Source: Micromonospora nigra
GTDB taxonomy: Bacteria; Actinomycetota; Actinomycetes; Mycobacteriales; Micromonosporaceae
Direction of reading: 5' to 3'
Length of the DNA: 64,000 bases
Assembly: GCF_900091585.1 (NCBI RefSeq)
Contig: NZ_FMHT01000003.1
Location: 5,792,001 to 5,856,000 of the forward strand
Positions 48,417-56,178 of this stretch are shown here, piece after piece. The position numbers and the translations under genes were made by a program. Numbering within the stretch: position 1 is the first letter of the stretch; each line of letters starts with the position of its first letter. The notes under the pieces were generated by a model, which searched no databases, was not told the DNA's origin, and saw nothing but the letters and a program-made list of their open reading frames with translations.

Positions 48417-49370
48417 ATGCGAGTGCCCAGTCGGAGCCCGGGTCAGCGGTCCGGCCCGCCCGGCTTCCCGGTCCGCCGCCGGCCACCGTCCATCCCGCCC
48501 GGCCCCGCGTCCCCGGTTCCGGACCTGGACGCCTACCGGGCCGCCGTGGCCGAACTCCTGGTCGAGGTCGGGGCCCTCGCCGGCGCCCCCGGTGCGGCGG
48601 CCCGGCAGGTCCTCGTCGACCAGCGACTGCGTGAGCCCGCGATCGCCGTCGTGCTCGACGCCACCAGCCAGGGCCTGGTGGGGGCGCGGGAGACCCTGCT
48701 GCTGGAGATGGCCCGCCACCAGCCCGGCCCGCACAGCTGCGCCGACCTGACCGCGCTCGTGCGCGGCTATCTGCTGTCCCGGATCGACATCATGTGGTGG
48801 CGGGACGCCGTCCCCTTCCTCACCGACGACGAGGTGCCGCGCAGCACCGAACTGGTCGACCTGGAGTGGCTGCGCCGCCGCGATCTGCTGAGCTTCCGCT
48901 ACGCCGAGCAGCCCCGAACCCTGTTCGGTCGCGGGATGCGGGCGGTGCGGCACCGGCTGCGACCCGTCGCCACCCCGCGTGCCGAGGGCCTGATCTTCCC
49001 CCGGGCCCGCCGCGAGGTCGTGGCGCTGCTCAACGACATCGGCCGGGAGTTCGCCGCGACCGCTCCGCCCGGCAGCCCGCCGATGTGGGTGACCAGCCTG
49101 GTCCGCAGTCGCGAGCACCAGCACCGGCTGCGTCGCCTCGGGCACGCCGCTCTGGTGCCCAGCGCCCACTGCCTGGGCTGGGCCGCCGACCTGGCGGGGG
49201 AGGGATGGGACCGGCCCGGGGTGCGGGACGCCCTCGCCGGGATCCTGCTGGCCCGTCAGCGGGCCGGCGAGATCAACGTGGTCGACGAGGGGCGGGTCTG
49301 GCACGTGTGCCTCGCCCCGTTCGCAGCGCGGCGCCTGCGCCGGGCGTATGAGACCGAGATGGCGGCCTGA
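48417..49370 (+). CDS. M15/DUF5715-like metallopeptidase-fold protein
   Basis: The 317-residue protein has a Pro-rich start, a helical domain (about 38-185) and a C-terminal domain with VTSLVRSREHQHRLRRLG and SAHCLGWAADLAGEG, then RVWHVCLAP. The order Arg-Ser-x-Glu-x-Gln, then Ser-x-His-x2-Gly-x3-Asp and a final His fits the zinc ligands of D-Ala-D-Ala peptidase-like (M15) and DUF5715 proteins. No signal peptide is evident, which is odd for a wall enzyme. Ribosome binding site AAGGGAAGGGG precedes the ATG. Confidence 0.65.
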   Translation: MRVPSRSPGQRSGPPGFPVRRRPPSIPPGPASPVPDLDAYRAAVAELLVEVGALAGAPGAAARQVLVDQRLREPAIAVVLDATSQGLVGARETLLLEMARHQPGPHSCADLTALVRGYLLSRIDIMWWRDAVPFLTDDEVPRSTELVDLEWLRRRDLLSFRYAEQPRTLFGRGMRAVRHRLRPVATPRAEGLIFPRARREVVALLNDIGREFAATAPPGSPPMWVTSLVRSREHQHRLRRLGHAALVPSAHCLGWAADLAGEGWDRPGVRDALAGILLARQRAGEINVVDEGRVWHVCLAPFAARRLRRAYETEMAA

Positions 49371-49425
49371 GGCGATCTGCCACACCGGGCCGGCGCGGGC
49401 GGCCGACTGCCGTCCGGCCCCTCGA

Positions 49426-49455
49426 CAGGCCGAGTCGGATAGCCGACTCGGCCTG
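49426..49455 (+). terminator. 13-bp hairpin after the M15-like gene
   Basis: Perfect 13-base arms at 49426-49438 and 49443-49455 with an ATAG loop, 56 bases after the stop. The remaining 49456-49679 is comparatively AT-rich, without a gene, and should carry the promoter of the next gene. Confidence 0.85.
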
Positions 49456-49679
49456 CGCTGCGCTGTCGCCCTGGGCGATTTTGGCTTGCACCTTATGCCA
49501 TCTGAACTGCGGAAATGGTAGAAATCAATAGGCATCCGTCACTGAATGTGAGGGCGGATCAGATTTCCTCGCCAAAGCGGTTGGGCAACAGGCATGCGCA
49601 CTTCCAGACGACAGACCGGCTCTGCTGCCTCCTCCCTTCCGTGGCGGTCTCCACCGTTCCCGCAGAGGGAGAAAACCAC

Positions 49680-52391
49680 ATGACCCTGGTGCACCGTGTC
49701 CATCCGCGGGCGGCCCTCGTCGCCGTCCTCGTCCTGCTCGCCAGCCTGCTCGTCGTGCCTCCCGCCGCCTCGGCGCGCGCCCCGGACCGGTCCGCCGTGC
49801 CCATCTCGTCCCTGACCTCCCAGCGGGGTCCGCTCGCCGCCCCGACCGTCACCGTCGAGGCGGAGGCCGATCCGACTCCGGCCGTCCGGCCCCGACCGCC
49901 GGCCGCGCCGGCGGCACCCACCGCGACCCGGCGAGGCACCACGGCCACGGTGACCTGGAAGGCCCCCGCCGCCCGGGGCGCGGACATCACCGGCTACGTG
50001 CTGACGGCGTACCGCAACGGCAAGAAGGAGAAGTCCGGGTCCTTCGACGCCGCCGAGACCACCCGGAAGGTGCCCCGGCTGACCAAGCGGGGGACGTACA
50101 CCTTCACGGTGGCCGCGAAGAACGCGGTCGGCACCGGCCCGGCCAGCCCGCGCTCGAAGGCCGCCCGGCTGGTGGCCCTGCCCGGCCCGCCGACCATCAT
50201 CGCGGTCACCGCCGACACCGCGTCGGCGGTGCTGAGCTGGACGCCCGGGCCCAGCGGTGGCCTGCCGATCACCGGCTACGTGATCACCCCGTACGTCGGC
50301 GGAGTCCGGCAGGCATCCCAGAGCTTCGGCCCGGCCACCACGAACACCGTCACCGGCCTGACCCCGACCACGACCTACCGGTTCACCGTGTCCGCCCGCA
50401 ACGCCGAGGGCATCGGAGCCCCGTCGGCGCTGTCGGATCAGGTCACGGCGAACGTGTCGCCGACGCTGCTGTTCGACCCACCGCCCTCCGGCACCGTCGG
50501 CGTCGCCTACGTCGCCACCCTGAACGTCACCCACGGCGTGCCGCCGTACGTCTGGTCCGTCGAATCGGGCACCCTGCCGCCGGGGTTGCTGCTCAACCCG
50601 CTCACCAACGGCATCTCGGGCGTGCCGGCGGTCGAGGGTGACTACCCGTTGGTGATCCGGGTGGTGGACTCGGCCGGCCACACGGGCACCCGGCTGATCA
50701 TCCTCGTGATCAACCGGGCCCCGGTGCTGAACTTCCCGGACCCGCCGCTGGGCGAGGTCGACGCTCCCTACGCCGACCAGTTCACCGTGATCGGCGGGAC
50801 CGCGCCGTTCACCTGGTCGCTGGCCGCCGGCACGGTGCCGCCCGGCTTGACCCTAGCCCCGGGCACCGGCCTGCTCCACGGCCGGCCGACCGCCGCCGGG
50901 ACCTATCTGTTCACGGTGCGGGTGACCGACGCCAACGGGGTCAGCGCCACCCGCAACATCCGGCTCGTGATCCAGCCGGCCAGCGAGATCACCCTGATCG
51001 CCTCGACCAACGCGACCACCTTCGGCACGGCCGTCCACTTCGACGCCATCATCGGCCCGGGGGTCGCCGAGGGCTCCATCACCCTCATCGACGAGCAGCC
51101 CAACGGGGTGGAGACTCCGCTGGGCACCTTCCCGGTGCAGCTCAACAGGGCCTCCTTCGACATCCAGGTGCCGGCCTTCGGGGTCAACCAGTTCCGCGCC
51201 CAGTACGACGGGGTCGACCCACTGGGCGAGGCCGTGTCGAACACCGTCAACGTCGAGGTCTCGGCAGTCAACGGCCAGGTGCTGATCCAACAGTTCGCCC
51301 AGTCCGGCATCACCGGCCTCACCGACCAGTACGTCTCGCTGTACAACGCCACCGACCTGCTCCTGCCGCTCGTCGGATTCCAGATCCAGGTCCCCGGCGG
51401 GCCGACCGTCGTGTTGCCGGGCAGCGCACGGCCGATCCCGCCGCGCCGCGGATTCCTGGTGGCCGCCGTCGGATACTCGTTGACCAACATCCAAGCCGAC
51501 CTGGTCGTGCCGAGCCTCGGCCAGGGTGGCCTGCGGTTGATCGCCCCGGACGCGGCGAACACCTTGGTCGACGCCGCCGGCCCCACCCCCGGCTACTTCG
51601 AGAACACTCCGCTGCCGGCGTTCAGCGGTCCACCGTTCGTCCACCATGCCTGGACCCGGTTGATGGTCGGCGGGCGGCCACAGGACACCAACGACACCGC
51701 CGCGGACTTCCGGCTGGTGTCCACGGTGCTCGGGCCGATCAACGGCGTGCCGTCGGCGCTGGGCACCCCGTCACCCCGCAACAGTCTGGGCAGCTACCAG
51801 CAGAACGCCGCCATGCAGTCGACGCTGCTCGACCCGGCAGCCGCCCAGAGCGCTCCGCCCAACCGGGTCCGCACCCCGAACATGCTGGTCATCCGCCGAA
51901 CCATCACCAATCGGAGCAGCGCGCCGATCATCCAGGCGCGGGTGCGGATCACCAGCCTCAGCCAGGAGAACGGTGCGCCGTACCCGGGCCCGACGTCGCC
52001 CGCGGTGCACTCGCACCTGCGCCTGGTCAATCCCGCCAACCCGACCAGCTCAATAACCATCAGTGACGGTCGGACGCTGCTGGTGCGGAACCTGTCCATG
52101 GACCGGCCCGCCACCGACCCGCCGGGCGGCGGGCTGGCCACCACCCTGGAGATCCCGTTCGATCTCGGTGGGCTGCGGCCGGGCGGCCAGGTGCACATCG
52201 CCCTGACCTTCGCCGTCGACAAGCCGGGACCGTTCTGGATCGCCTACGACATCGACGCCCTCGGCGGCGGGGCGGTGCCGACCGCGGTGAAGGACCTCAA
52301 GGGCGCGAAGGCAGCCAGACAGCGGGAGTTGGACGCCCGCCGACTGGCCGAGTCGAGGAAGCTGAGCGTCATCCGGGGCACTCTGCGCTGA
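49680..52391 (+). CDS. Large secreted Fn3/Ig-like protein with lamin-tail-type domain
   Basis: The 903-residue protein has a signal peptide (about 1-33, ending PPAASARA). Two fibronectin type III domains (about 75-165 and 168-262) follow, then two putative-Ig (He_PIG) domains with GTLPPGLLLNPLTNGISGVP and GTVPPGLTLAPGTGLLHGRP, then an Ig-like repeat. A region at about 540-680 (QFAQSGITGLTDQYVSLYNATD, then GGLRLIAPDAANTLVDAAG) resembles a lamin-tail domain. The C-terminus (about 740-903) is a beta-rich domain ending in a basic helix. It looks like a modular surface adhesin or wall protein. ATG at 49680 follows AGAGGGAGAAA. A strong terminator separates it from the lasso genes. Confidence 0.8.
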   Translation: MTLVHRVHPRAALVAVLVLLASLLVVPPAASARAPDRSAVPISSLTSQRGPLAAPTVTVEAEADPTPAVRPRPPAAPAAPTATRRGTTATVTWKAPAARGADITGYVLTAYRNGKKEKSGSFDAAETTRKVPRLTKRGTYTFTVAAKNAVGTGPASPRSKAARLVALPGPPTIIAVTADTASAVLSWTPGPSGGLPITGYVITPYVGGVRQASQSFGPATTNTVTGLTPTTTYRFTVSARNAEGIGAPSALSDQVTANVSPTLLFDPPPSGTVGVAYVATLNVTHGVPPYVWSVESGTLPPGLLLNPLTNGISGVPAVEGDYPLVIRVVDSAGHTGTRLIILVINRAPVLNFPDPPLGEVDAPYADQFTVIGGTAPFTWSLAAGTVPPGLTLAPGTGLLHGRPTAAGTYLFTVRVTDANGVSATRNIRLVIQPASEITLIASTNATTFGTAVHFDAIIGPGVAEGSITLIDEQPNGVETPLGTFPVQLNRASFDIQVPAFGVNQFRAQYDGVDPLGEAVSNTVNVEVSAVNGQVLIQQFAQSGITGLTDQYVSLYNATDLLLPLVGFQIQVPGGPTVVLPGSARPIPPRRGFLVAAVGYSLTNIQADLVVPSLGQGGLRLIAPDAANTLVDAAGPTPGYFENTPLPAFSGPPFVHHAWTRLMVGGRPQDTNDTAADFRLVSTVLGPINGVPSALGTPSPRNSLGSYQQNAAMQSTLLDPAAAQSAPPNRVRTPNMLVIRRTITNRSSAPIIQARVRITSLSQENGAPYPGPTSPAVHSHLRLVNPANPTSSITISDGRTLLVRNLSMDRPATDPPGGGLATTLEIPFDLGGLRPGGQVHIALTFAVDKPGPFWIAYDIDALGGGAVPTAVKDLKGAKAARQRELDARRLAESRKLSVIRGTLR

Positions 52392-52394
52392 CGT

Positions 52395-52449
52395 GCGGCA
52401 CGGTGCGGGTGGCCGCTCGACGACGAGCGGCCACCCGCACCGTGTCCGC
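52395..52449 (+). terminator. Very strong hairpin before the lasso tailoring genes
   Basis: Perfect 21-base arms at 52399-52419 and 52424-52444 with an ACGA loop, extended by 4 more pairs past a one-base bulge. It starts 4 bases after the secreted-protein stop, so the HPr-kinase-like gene must have its own promoter within the next 35 bases or depend on read-through. Confidence 0.9.
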
Positions 52450-52484
52450 CACACCGGTCGTTGACGAGAGCGGGAAGGGGGACC

Positions 52485-53330
52485 ATGTCGACAGGCGGTC
52501 GGTTCGTCTACGGCCTGTGCGTGCGAGGGCTCGACGGGGTCGAGGAACTCTCCGCGCCCGGCGAGGCCGGGGACGGCCACATCGCGGTGCACGTCCGCCA
52601 GGCGACCGGGCCGCCACCGCCCCCGGCCCCGACGGACACCCAACGGGGGATCCGGGTGCTCGCCGACGGGCGGACCCTGGTCGTGGACCGGCTCCGGGGG
52701 ACCGCGACCTTCTACGGCCCCGCCCTCACCCCGGACGTGCTGGCCCACCCCTACCTGGCCCCGGTGGCGACGATCTTCAACCGGTGGGCCGGGCGGGAGA
52801 CCTTCCACAGTGGTGCCTTCGTCCAAGGCGGGCGGGCCTGGGCGGTGGTCGGCCCGCGTACCGCCGGCAAGAGCAGCCTGCTCGCCACCCTGGCCGCCCG
52901 GGACGTGCCGGTGGTCGCCGACGACATCCTGGTCGTCGACGGCAACCACGTGTACGCCGGCCCTCGTTGCGTCGACCTGCGGCAGCCCGTGCCGGGCACC
53001 GGGCAGCCCGGCCGGCTGGTCCGGGCCGGTGACCGGGTACGCGTCGCACTGCCGCCGATCGAGCCGAGGGTGCCGTTGGGCGGCTGGATCTTCCTCCGCT
53101 GGGGCGGGGCGGTGGAGCTGACCAGGGTGCCCGGCTCGGTCCTGCTGGCCCGGCTCGCCGGGCAGCGGTCCTGGCCCCGCCTGCCCTCGGACCCGGCGGC
53201 GTTGCTGACGATCGGGGCGCTGCCCGCCTGGGACCTCACCCGGCCGCGGGACTGGTCGGCGCTGGTCGCCACCCACCGCGTGGTGGAGGGCACCCTCGAC
53301 GCGCAACGGGTGGCCGGAGGGGTCCGGTGA
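52485..53330 (+). CDS. HPr-kinase-like protein of the lasso cluster (probable peptide kinase)
   Basis: The 281-residue protein resembles the C-terminal domain of HPr kinase/phosphorylase: FHSGAFVQGG with His108, P-loop GPRTAGKSS at 123-131, and VVADDILVVDG with Asp146-Asp147. The N-terminal 80 residues are a small variable domain. HprK homologues in lasso clusters (paeninodin PadeK, ThcoK) phosphorylate a C-terminal Ser of the precursor. The precursor here has Ser one residue before its end. ATG at 52485 follows GGGAAGGGGG. Its stop overlaps the nucleotidyltransferase start by 4 bases. Confidence 0.82.
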   Translation: MSTGGRFVYGLCVRGLDGVEELSAPGEAGDGHIAVHVRQATGPPPPPAPTDTQRGIRVLADGRTLVVDRLRGTATFYGPALTPDVLAHPYLAPVATIFNRWAGRETFHSGAFVQGGRAWAVVGPRTAGKSSLLATLAARDVPVVADDILVVDGNHVYAGPRCVDLRQPVPGTGQPGRLVRAGDRVRVALPPIEPRVPLGGWIFLRWGGAVELTRVPGSVLLARLAGQRSWPRLPSDPAALLTIGALPAWDLTRPRDWSALVATHRVVEGTLDAQRVAGGVR

Positions 53331-54271
53331 GCCGCTCGGCGACCGTCGCGGCCGCCCGCCAGCTTGCCCTCGACGCGACCGCCGTGGCGACCTGCGCCGC
53401 CCTGGCCGACCGGAGGGTGCCGGCCGTGCTGCTCAAGGGCGCCGGACTGGCCCGCCGGCTCGGCACCGAGGGTCGCCGGGCTTACACCGACGTCGACCTG
53501 CTGGTCGCCCCCGCCACGTTCGACCTCGCGGAGCGCTCCCTGGCCGACCTCGGCTACCGCAGCGTACTGCCCGATGGCTGCCCGGATCCGCGCCTGCACT
53601 GGTACGAGCGCCCGTGGTCGGTGCCGGGGCCGGTGCCGCTCACCGTCGACCTGCACCGGGGCTTCCACGGCGTGCCCGACCGGGAGGCGTTCTGGAACAC
53701 CCTGTTCGCCTCGGTCGAGCGGGTGCGGCTGGCCGGTGGGTGGATCCTGGTGCCCGACCGGCCCGGCACGGCCCTGCAGGTCGCCCTGCACGCGGCCAGT
53801 CCGGGCCCCTCCACCCGGCCGTACGCCGACCTGGAGCGCGCACTGGACGTCTTCACGCCCGAGGTCTGGAGGGCGGCGGCCGGTCTCGCCGGGCAGTGCG
53901 GGGCGCTGCCGTTCTTCGCGTTCGGGCTGCGCCTGGCACCCGCCGGCGCCGTGCTGGCCGCCGAGCTGGGCCTGCCCCGCCGGGCGACTCTGGCCCAGTG
54001 GACCAGGGCCCGGCAGGCCACCGCCCCCGCGCAGGTGCTGGCCCGGCTCGCCGACCTACCCACCAACCGGGAGCGGCTGCGGCACCTGGCGCCGCACCTG
54101 TTCCCCCGGCCGGCCGCGCTGTGGCACACCAGCGCCCTGGCCCGCAGTGGCCGCACCGGGCTGCTGCTGGCCTACCTCGTGCGGACCGCCCGGTACACCG
54201 CCAGCCTGCCCCGGGCGGCCAACGAGTTGCGTGCGGCGGCCCGGTTCGTCCGGCACGCCGACCGTGACTGA
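53327..54271 (+). CDS. Nucleotidyltransferase-family protein (PF14907 type) of the lasso cluster
   Basis: The 314-residue protein has the pol-beta-like core ALLKGAGLARRL-type glycine loop (VLLKGAGLARRLG, about 38-50) and YTDVDLLVAP with the metal-binding Asp-x-Asp (about 57-59), then VDLHRGFHG. The C-terminal half is helical. Proteins of this family sit in several lasso clusters next to HprK-like kinases; in pseudomycoidin the homologue (PsmN) is reported to add sugar to the phosphorylated Ser. A similar tailoring role is inferred. It overlaps its neighbours by 4 and 8 bases. Confidence 0.78.
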   Translation: MSRSATVAAARQLALDATAVATCAALADRRVPAVLLKGAGLARRLGTEGRRAYTDVDLLVAPATFDLAERSLADLGYRSVLPDGCPDPRLHWYERPWSVPGPVPLTVDLHRGFHGVPDREAFWNTLFASVERVRLAGGWILVPDRPGTALQVALHAASPGPSTRPYADLERALDVFTPEVWRAAAGLAGQCGALPFFAFGLRLAPAGAVLAAELGLPRRATLAQWTRARQATAPAQVLARLADLPTNRERLRHLAPHLFPRPAALWHTSALARSGRTGLLLAYLVRTARYTASLPRAANELRAAARFVRHADRD

Positions 54272-54719
54272 CCGGGGCCGTTCGCGGGCGCGGGCGCTGG
54301 TCGGGGCGTACCGCCGGGGTGGCCTTCCGGCGGTACGCCCCGCGTTCTGGGCGGCGCGGGCCGTCCGGTCGGTGCGGGCCCAACTCAGCCGGCGGACGAT
54401 GGACGACATCCGGCTGCCGGGGCCCCCGGACGTCGCCGCCGCCCACCCCGGCGTGGTGCGCGGAGTGCTGCGTCGGACGGGGGCCAACTGTTCGGAACGC
54501 TGCCTGGTCCTGCAACGGTGGTACGGCGGTCAGCGGGTCGCCCGCACGGTCGTCATCGTGGTGACCGCCCCCAGCTCCGGGTTCCACGCGCACGCCTGGC
54601 TCGACGGTGACAGCGACGCCGAGCGGGAGGCCATGGTGGAGATCCTACGCCGCCCCGTCCCACCCGCCTGGTTGACGCCGCGGCGCGGAGCCGCTGAGGC
54701 GTGGGCGGGGCGACGCTAG
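54264..54719 (+). CDS. Lasso peptide leader protease B2 (transglutaminase-like)
   Basis: The 151-residue protein matches the B2 half of McjB-type proteases: a helical N-terminus (about 8-50), then NCSERCLVLQRWYGGQ with the probable nucleophile Cys80, and SGFHAHAWLDGD with catalytic His110 and a following Asp. B2 cuts the leader off, guided by the B1/RRE protein. GTG at 54264 overlaps the previous stop. B1 is not beside it on the same strand but converges from the other side 13 bases away. Confidence 0.87.
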   Translation: MTDRGRSRARALVGAYRRGGLPAVRPAFWAARAVRSVRAQLSRRTMDDIRLPGPPDVAAAHPGVVRGVLRRTGANCSERCLVLQRWYGGQRVARTVVIVVTAPSSGFHAHAWLDGDSDAEREAMVEILRRPVPPAWLTPRRGAAEAWAGRR

Positions 54720-54732
54720 CGGCGCCGGGCGA

Positions 54733-55014
54733 TCAGGGACGTTGCAGCAGGTCGTGCCGGAGCAGCTCGTCGAGGAAGGTGGCCACGTCGGCACTCGCCC
54801 GGTCCCGGTCAACCCGGGCGCCCTCCATGAGCGTGGCGACCAGTTCGGTGCTGGTCGCCCCACCGACCAGGCGCTGCCAGAGCAACGTTGCGTTGCGGTC
54901 GAGCCCGAAGTAGACCGACCGGGCCGTGTCCAGGACGACCACCTCCTCGCCGGCCAGCCGCCAGGCCACCCGAACCGGGTCCACCCGGTGCACGGTCTCC
55001 TGCTGGGTCACCAT
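54733..55014 (-). CDS. PqqD-like lasso RRE protein B1
   Basis: The 93-residue protein is a PqqD/RRE fold: HRVDPVRVAWRLAGEEVVVLDT gives the three-stranded sheet, YFGLDRNATLLWQRLVGGAT the typical following motif, and a C-terminal helical pair ending FLDELLRHDLLQ. B1 proteins bind the leader, mainly through its conserved Tyr and Pro, and hand it to B2 and the cyclase. It overlaps the cyclase gene by 7 bases and is the last gene of the leftward arm. Confidence 0.88.
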   Translation of the reverse strand: MVTQQETVHRVDPVRVAWRLAGEEVVVLDTARSVYFGLDRNATLLWQRLVGGATSTELVATLMEGARVDRDRASADVATFLDELLRHDLLQRP

Positions 55015-56177
55015 GTCACCTCCGTGTCAGGTTCGGATCTGTTCGCCGGCACGCGGGGTGCGGGCCGGGGCGGCGGCGGGTTGGCCGCCAGCCAGAGCTG
55101 CTGCACCAGCCCGGCGGTGCCGCCCGGTATCGGCCACCGGGACCACAGCTCACGCAGCGCGGCGACGTCCACCAGATCCGGATCCACGCCGGTGCCGTCC
55201 CACGAGGCGACGAATCCGCGGGTCGGGTCCCGGAAGAACACCTCCAGGAAGCGGGCCTTGCGGCGCGGCCAGGTGATCTCGGCGGGCAACGACCCGCCGG
55301 AGATCTCGGCGACGAGGGCGTCCCGCGAGACGTGGCGGCGGTGCCCGGCACGCTCGGCCAGCGACGTGTGGAACCCACCGTCGAGCAGCGGATGGATCAG
55401 CGTGACGTCGTGGTCGGCGGCGACCGCGCCGAAGGCCGAACAGGTCAGCAGTAGGTCACGGCGTCGCAGGTGCCAGTCGATCCGTGCGCCCAACGGCCTC
55501 GGCTCGTGGCGTTGCTCCGCGCGGTACGCCCGGTGAACCTCGCGGGCCACCGGCGGGTGCAGCCAGGGGAAGCCCGCCAGCGGAAGGCGTCGGCGGCGCA
55601 GCCAGGCGCGGACGTCGTGGCGCAGCCGCCCCACCCGGGCCCGGGTCGACGTGGGCGGTGGCCGTCGCCATCCCGCCAGGACCTGGTCGCCGCCCAGACC
55701 GGTGAGCAGCGAGCCGCCGGCGGCGATCTCCACGATCGGCAGGTGCAGGTGCAGGTTCACCGGGTGCAGCACTCCGTACCGGTGCAGGAGCCTGCGCGCC
55801 ACCGGACCGACCAGGTCCAGGTCGTCGTCGGCCGACAGGACCTGCCACGACCCGCCGACGGCCAGCGCGCGCACCACCCGGTCCTGCCACGCGGACTCGT
55901 CGGCCCGAGGCGCACCGGTGAACCGCCAGGTGACCGGGACCGGGTCCGGTAGTCCTTCCCGCCGGGCGACCCGGACGGCTGCGGCCAGGACGAGCGAGGA
56001 GTCCAGCCCACCCGAGAAGCTGACGACGCAGGGTGGCCTGCGCAGGGCGGGCAGCACGGCCTGTTCCAGCGCGACGAGCGGGTCCGCGACGGTCGCCGCA
56101 GCGCAGCGGACCGGCGGGCCCACACCCAGCATGGTGCCGGTGCAGATGTCGTAGGGGATCGGCCGGAGCATGGGCAC
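55008..56177 (-). CDS. Asparagine-synthetase-like lasso cyclase lacking the glutaminase domain
   Basis: The 389-residue protein has the ATP-pyrophosphatase loop SFSGGLDSS at 53-61, LTGLGGDQVLAGW (about 160), and a helical C-terminus with LIHPLLDGGF, typical of asparagine-synthetase-like lasso C proteins that adenylate the Asp/Glu side chain and close the ring. Usual C proteins are near 600 residues with an N-terminal Ntn-type glutaminase-like domain; here only 45 residues precede the loop. The upstream gene ends 2 bases before its start, so no room for that domain exists. Confidence 0.85.
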   Translation of the reverse strand: MPMLRPIPYDICTGTMLGVGPPVRCAAATVADPLVALEQAVLPALRRPPCVVSFSGGLDSSLVLAAAVRVARREGLPDPVPVTWRFTGAPRADESAWQDRVVRALAVGGSWQVLSADDDLDLVGPVARRLLHRYGVLHPVNLHLHLPIVEIAAGGSLLTGLGGDQVLAGWRRPPPTSTRARVGRLRHDVRAWLRRRRLPLAGFPWLHPPVAREVHRAYRAEQRHEPRPLGARIDWHLRRRDLLLTCSAFGAVAADHDVTLIHPLLDGGFHTSLAERAGHRRHVSRDALVAEISGGSLPAEITWPRRKARFLEVFFRDPTRGFVASWDGTGVDPDLVDVAALRELWSRWPIPGGTAGLVQQLWLAANPPPPRPAPRVPANRSEPDTEVTW

Positions 56178-56178
56178 C

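Noticed and set aside
49371..49679. Search for a second lasso precursor upstream of the surface protein
   Set aside because: No short frame with the Tyr-x2-Pro...Gly...Thr leader pattern was found.
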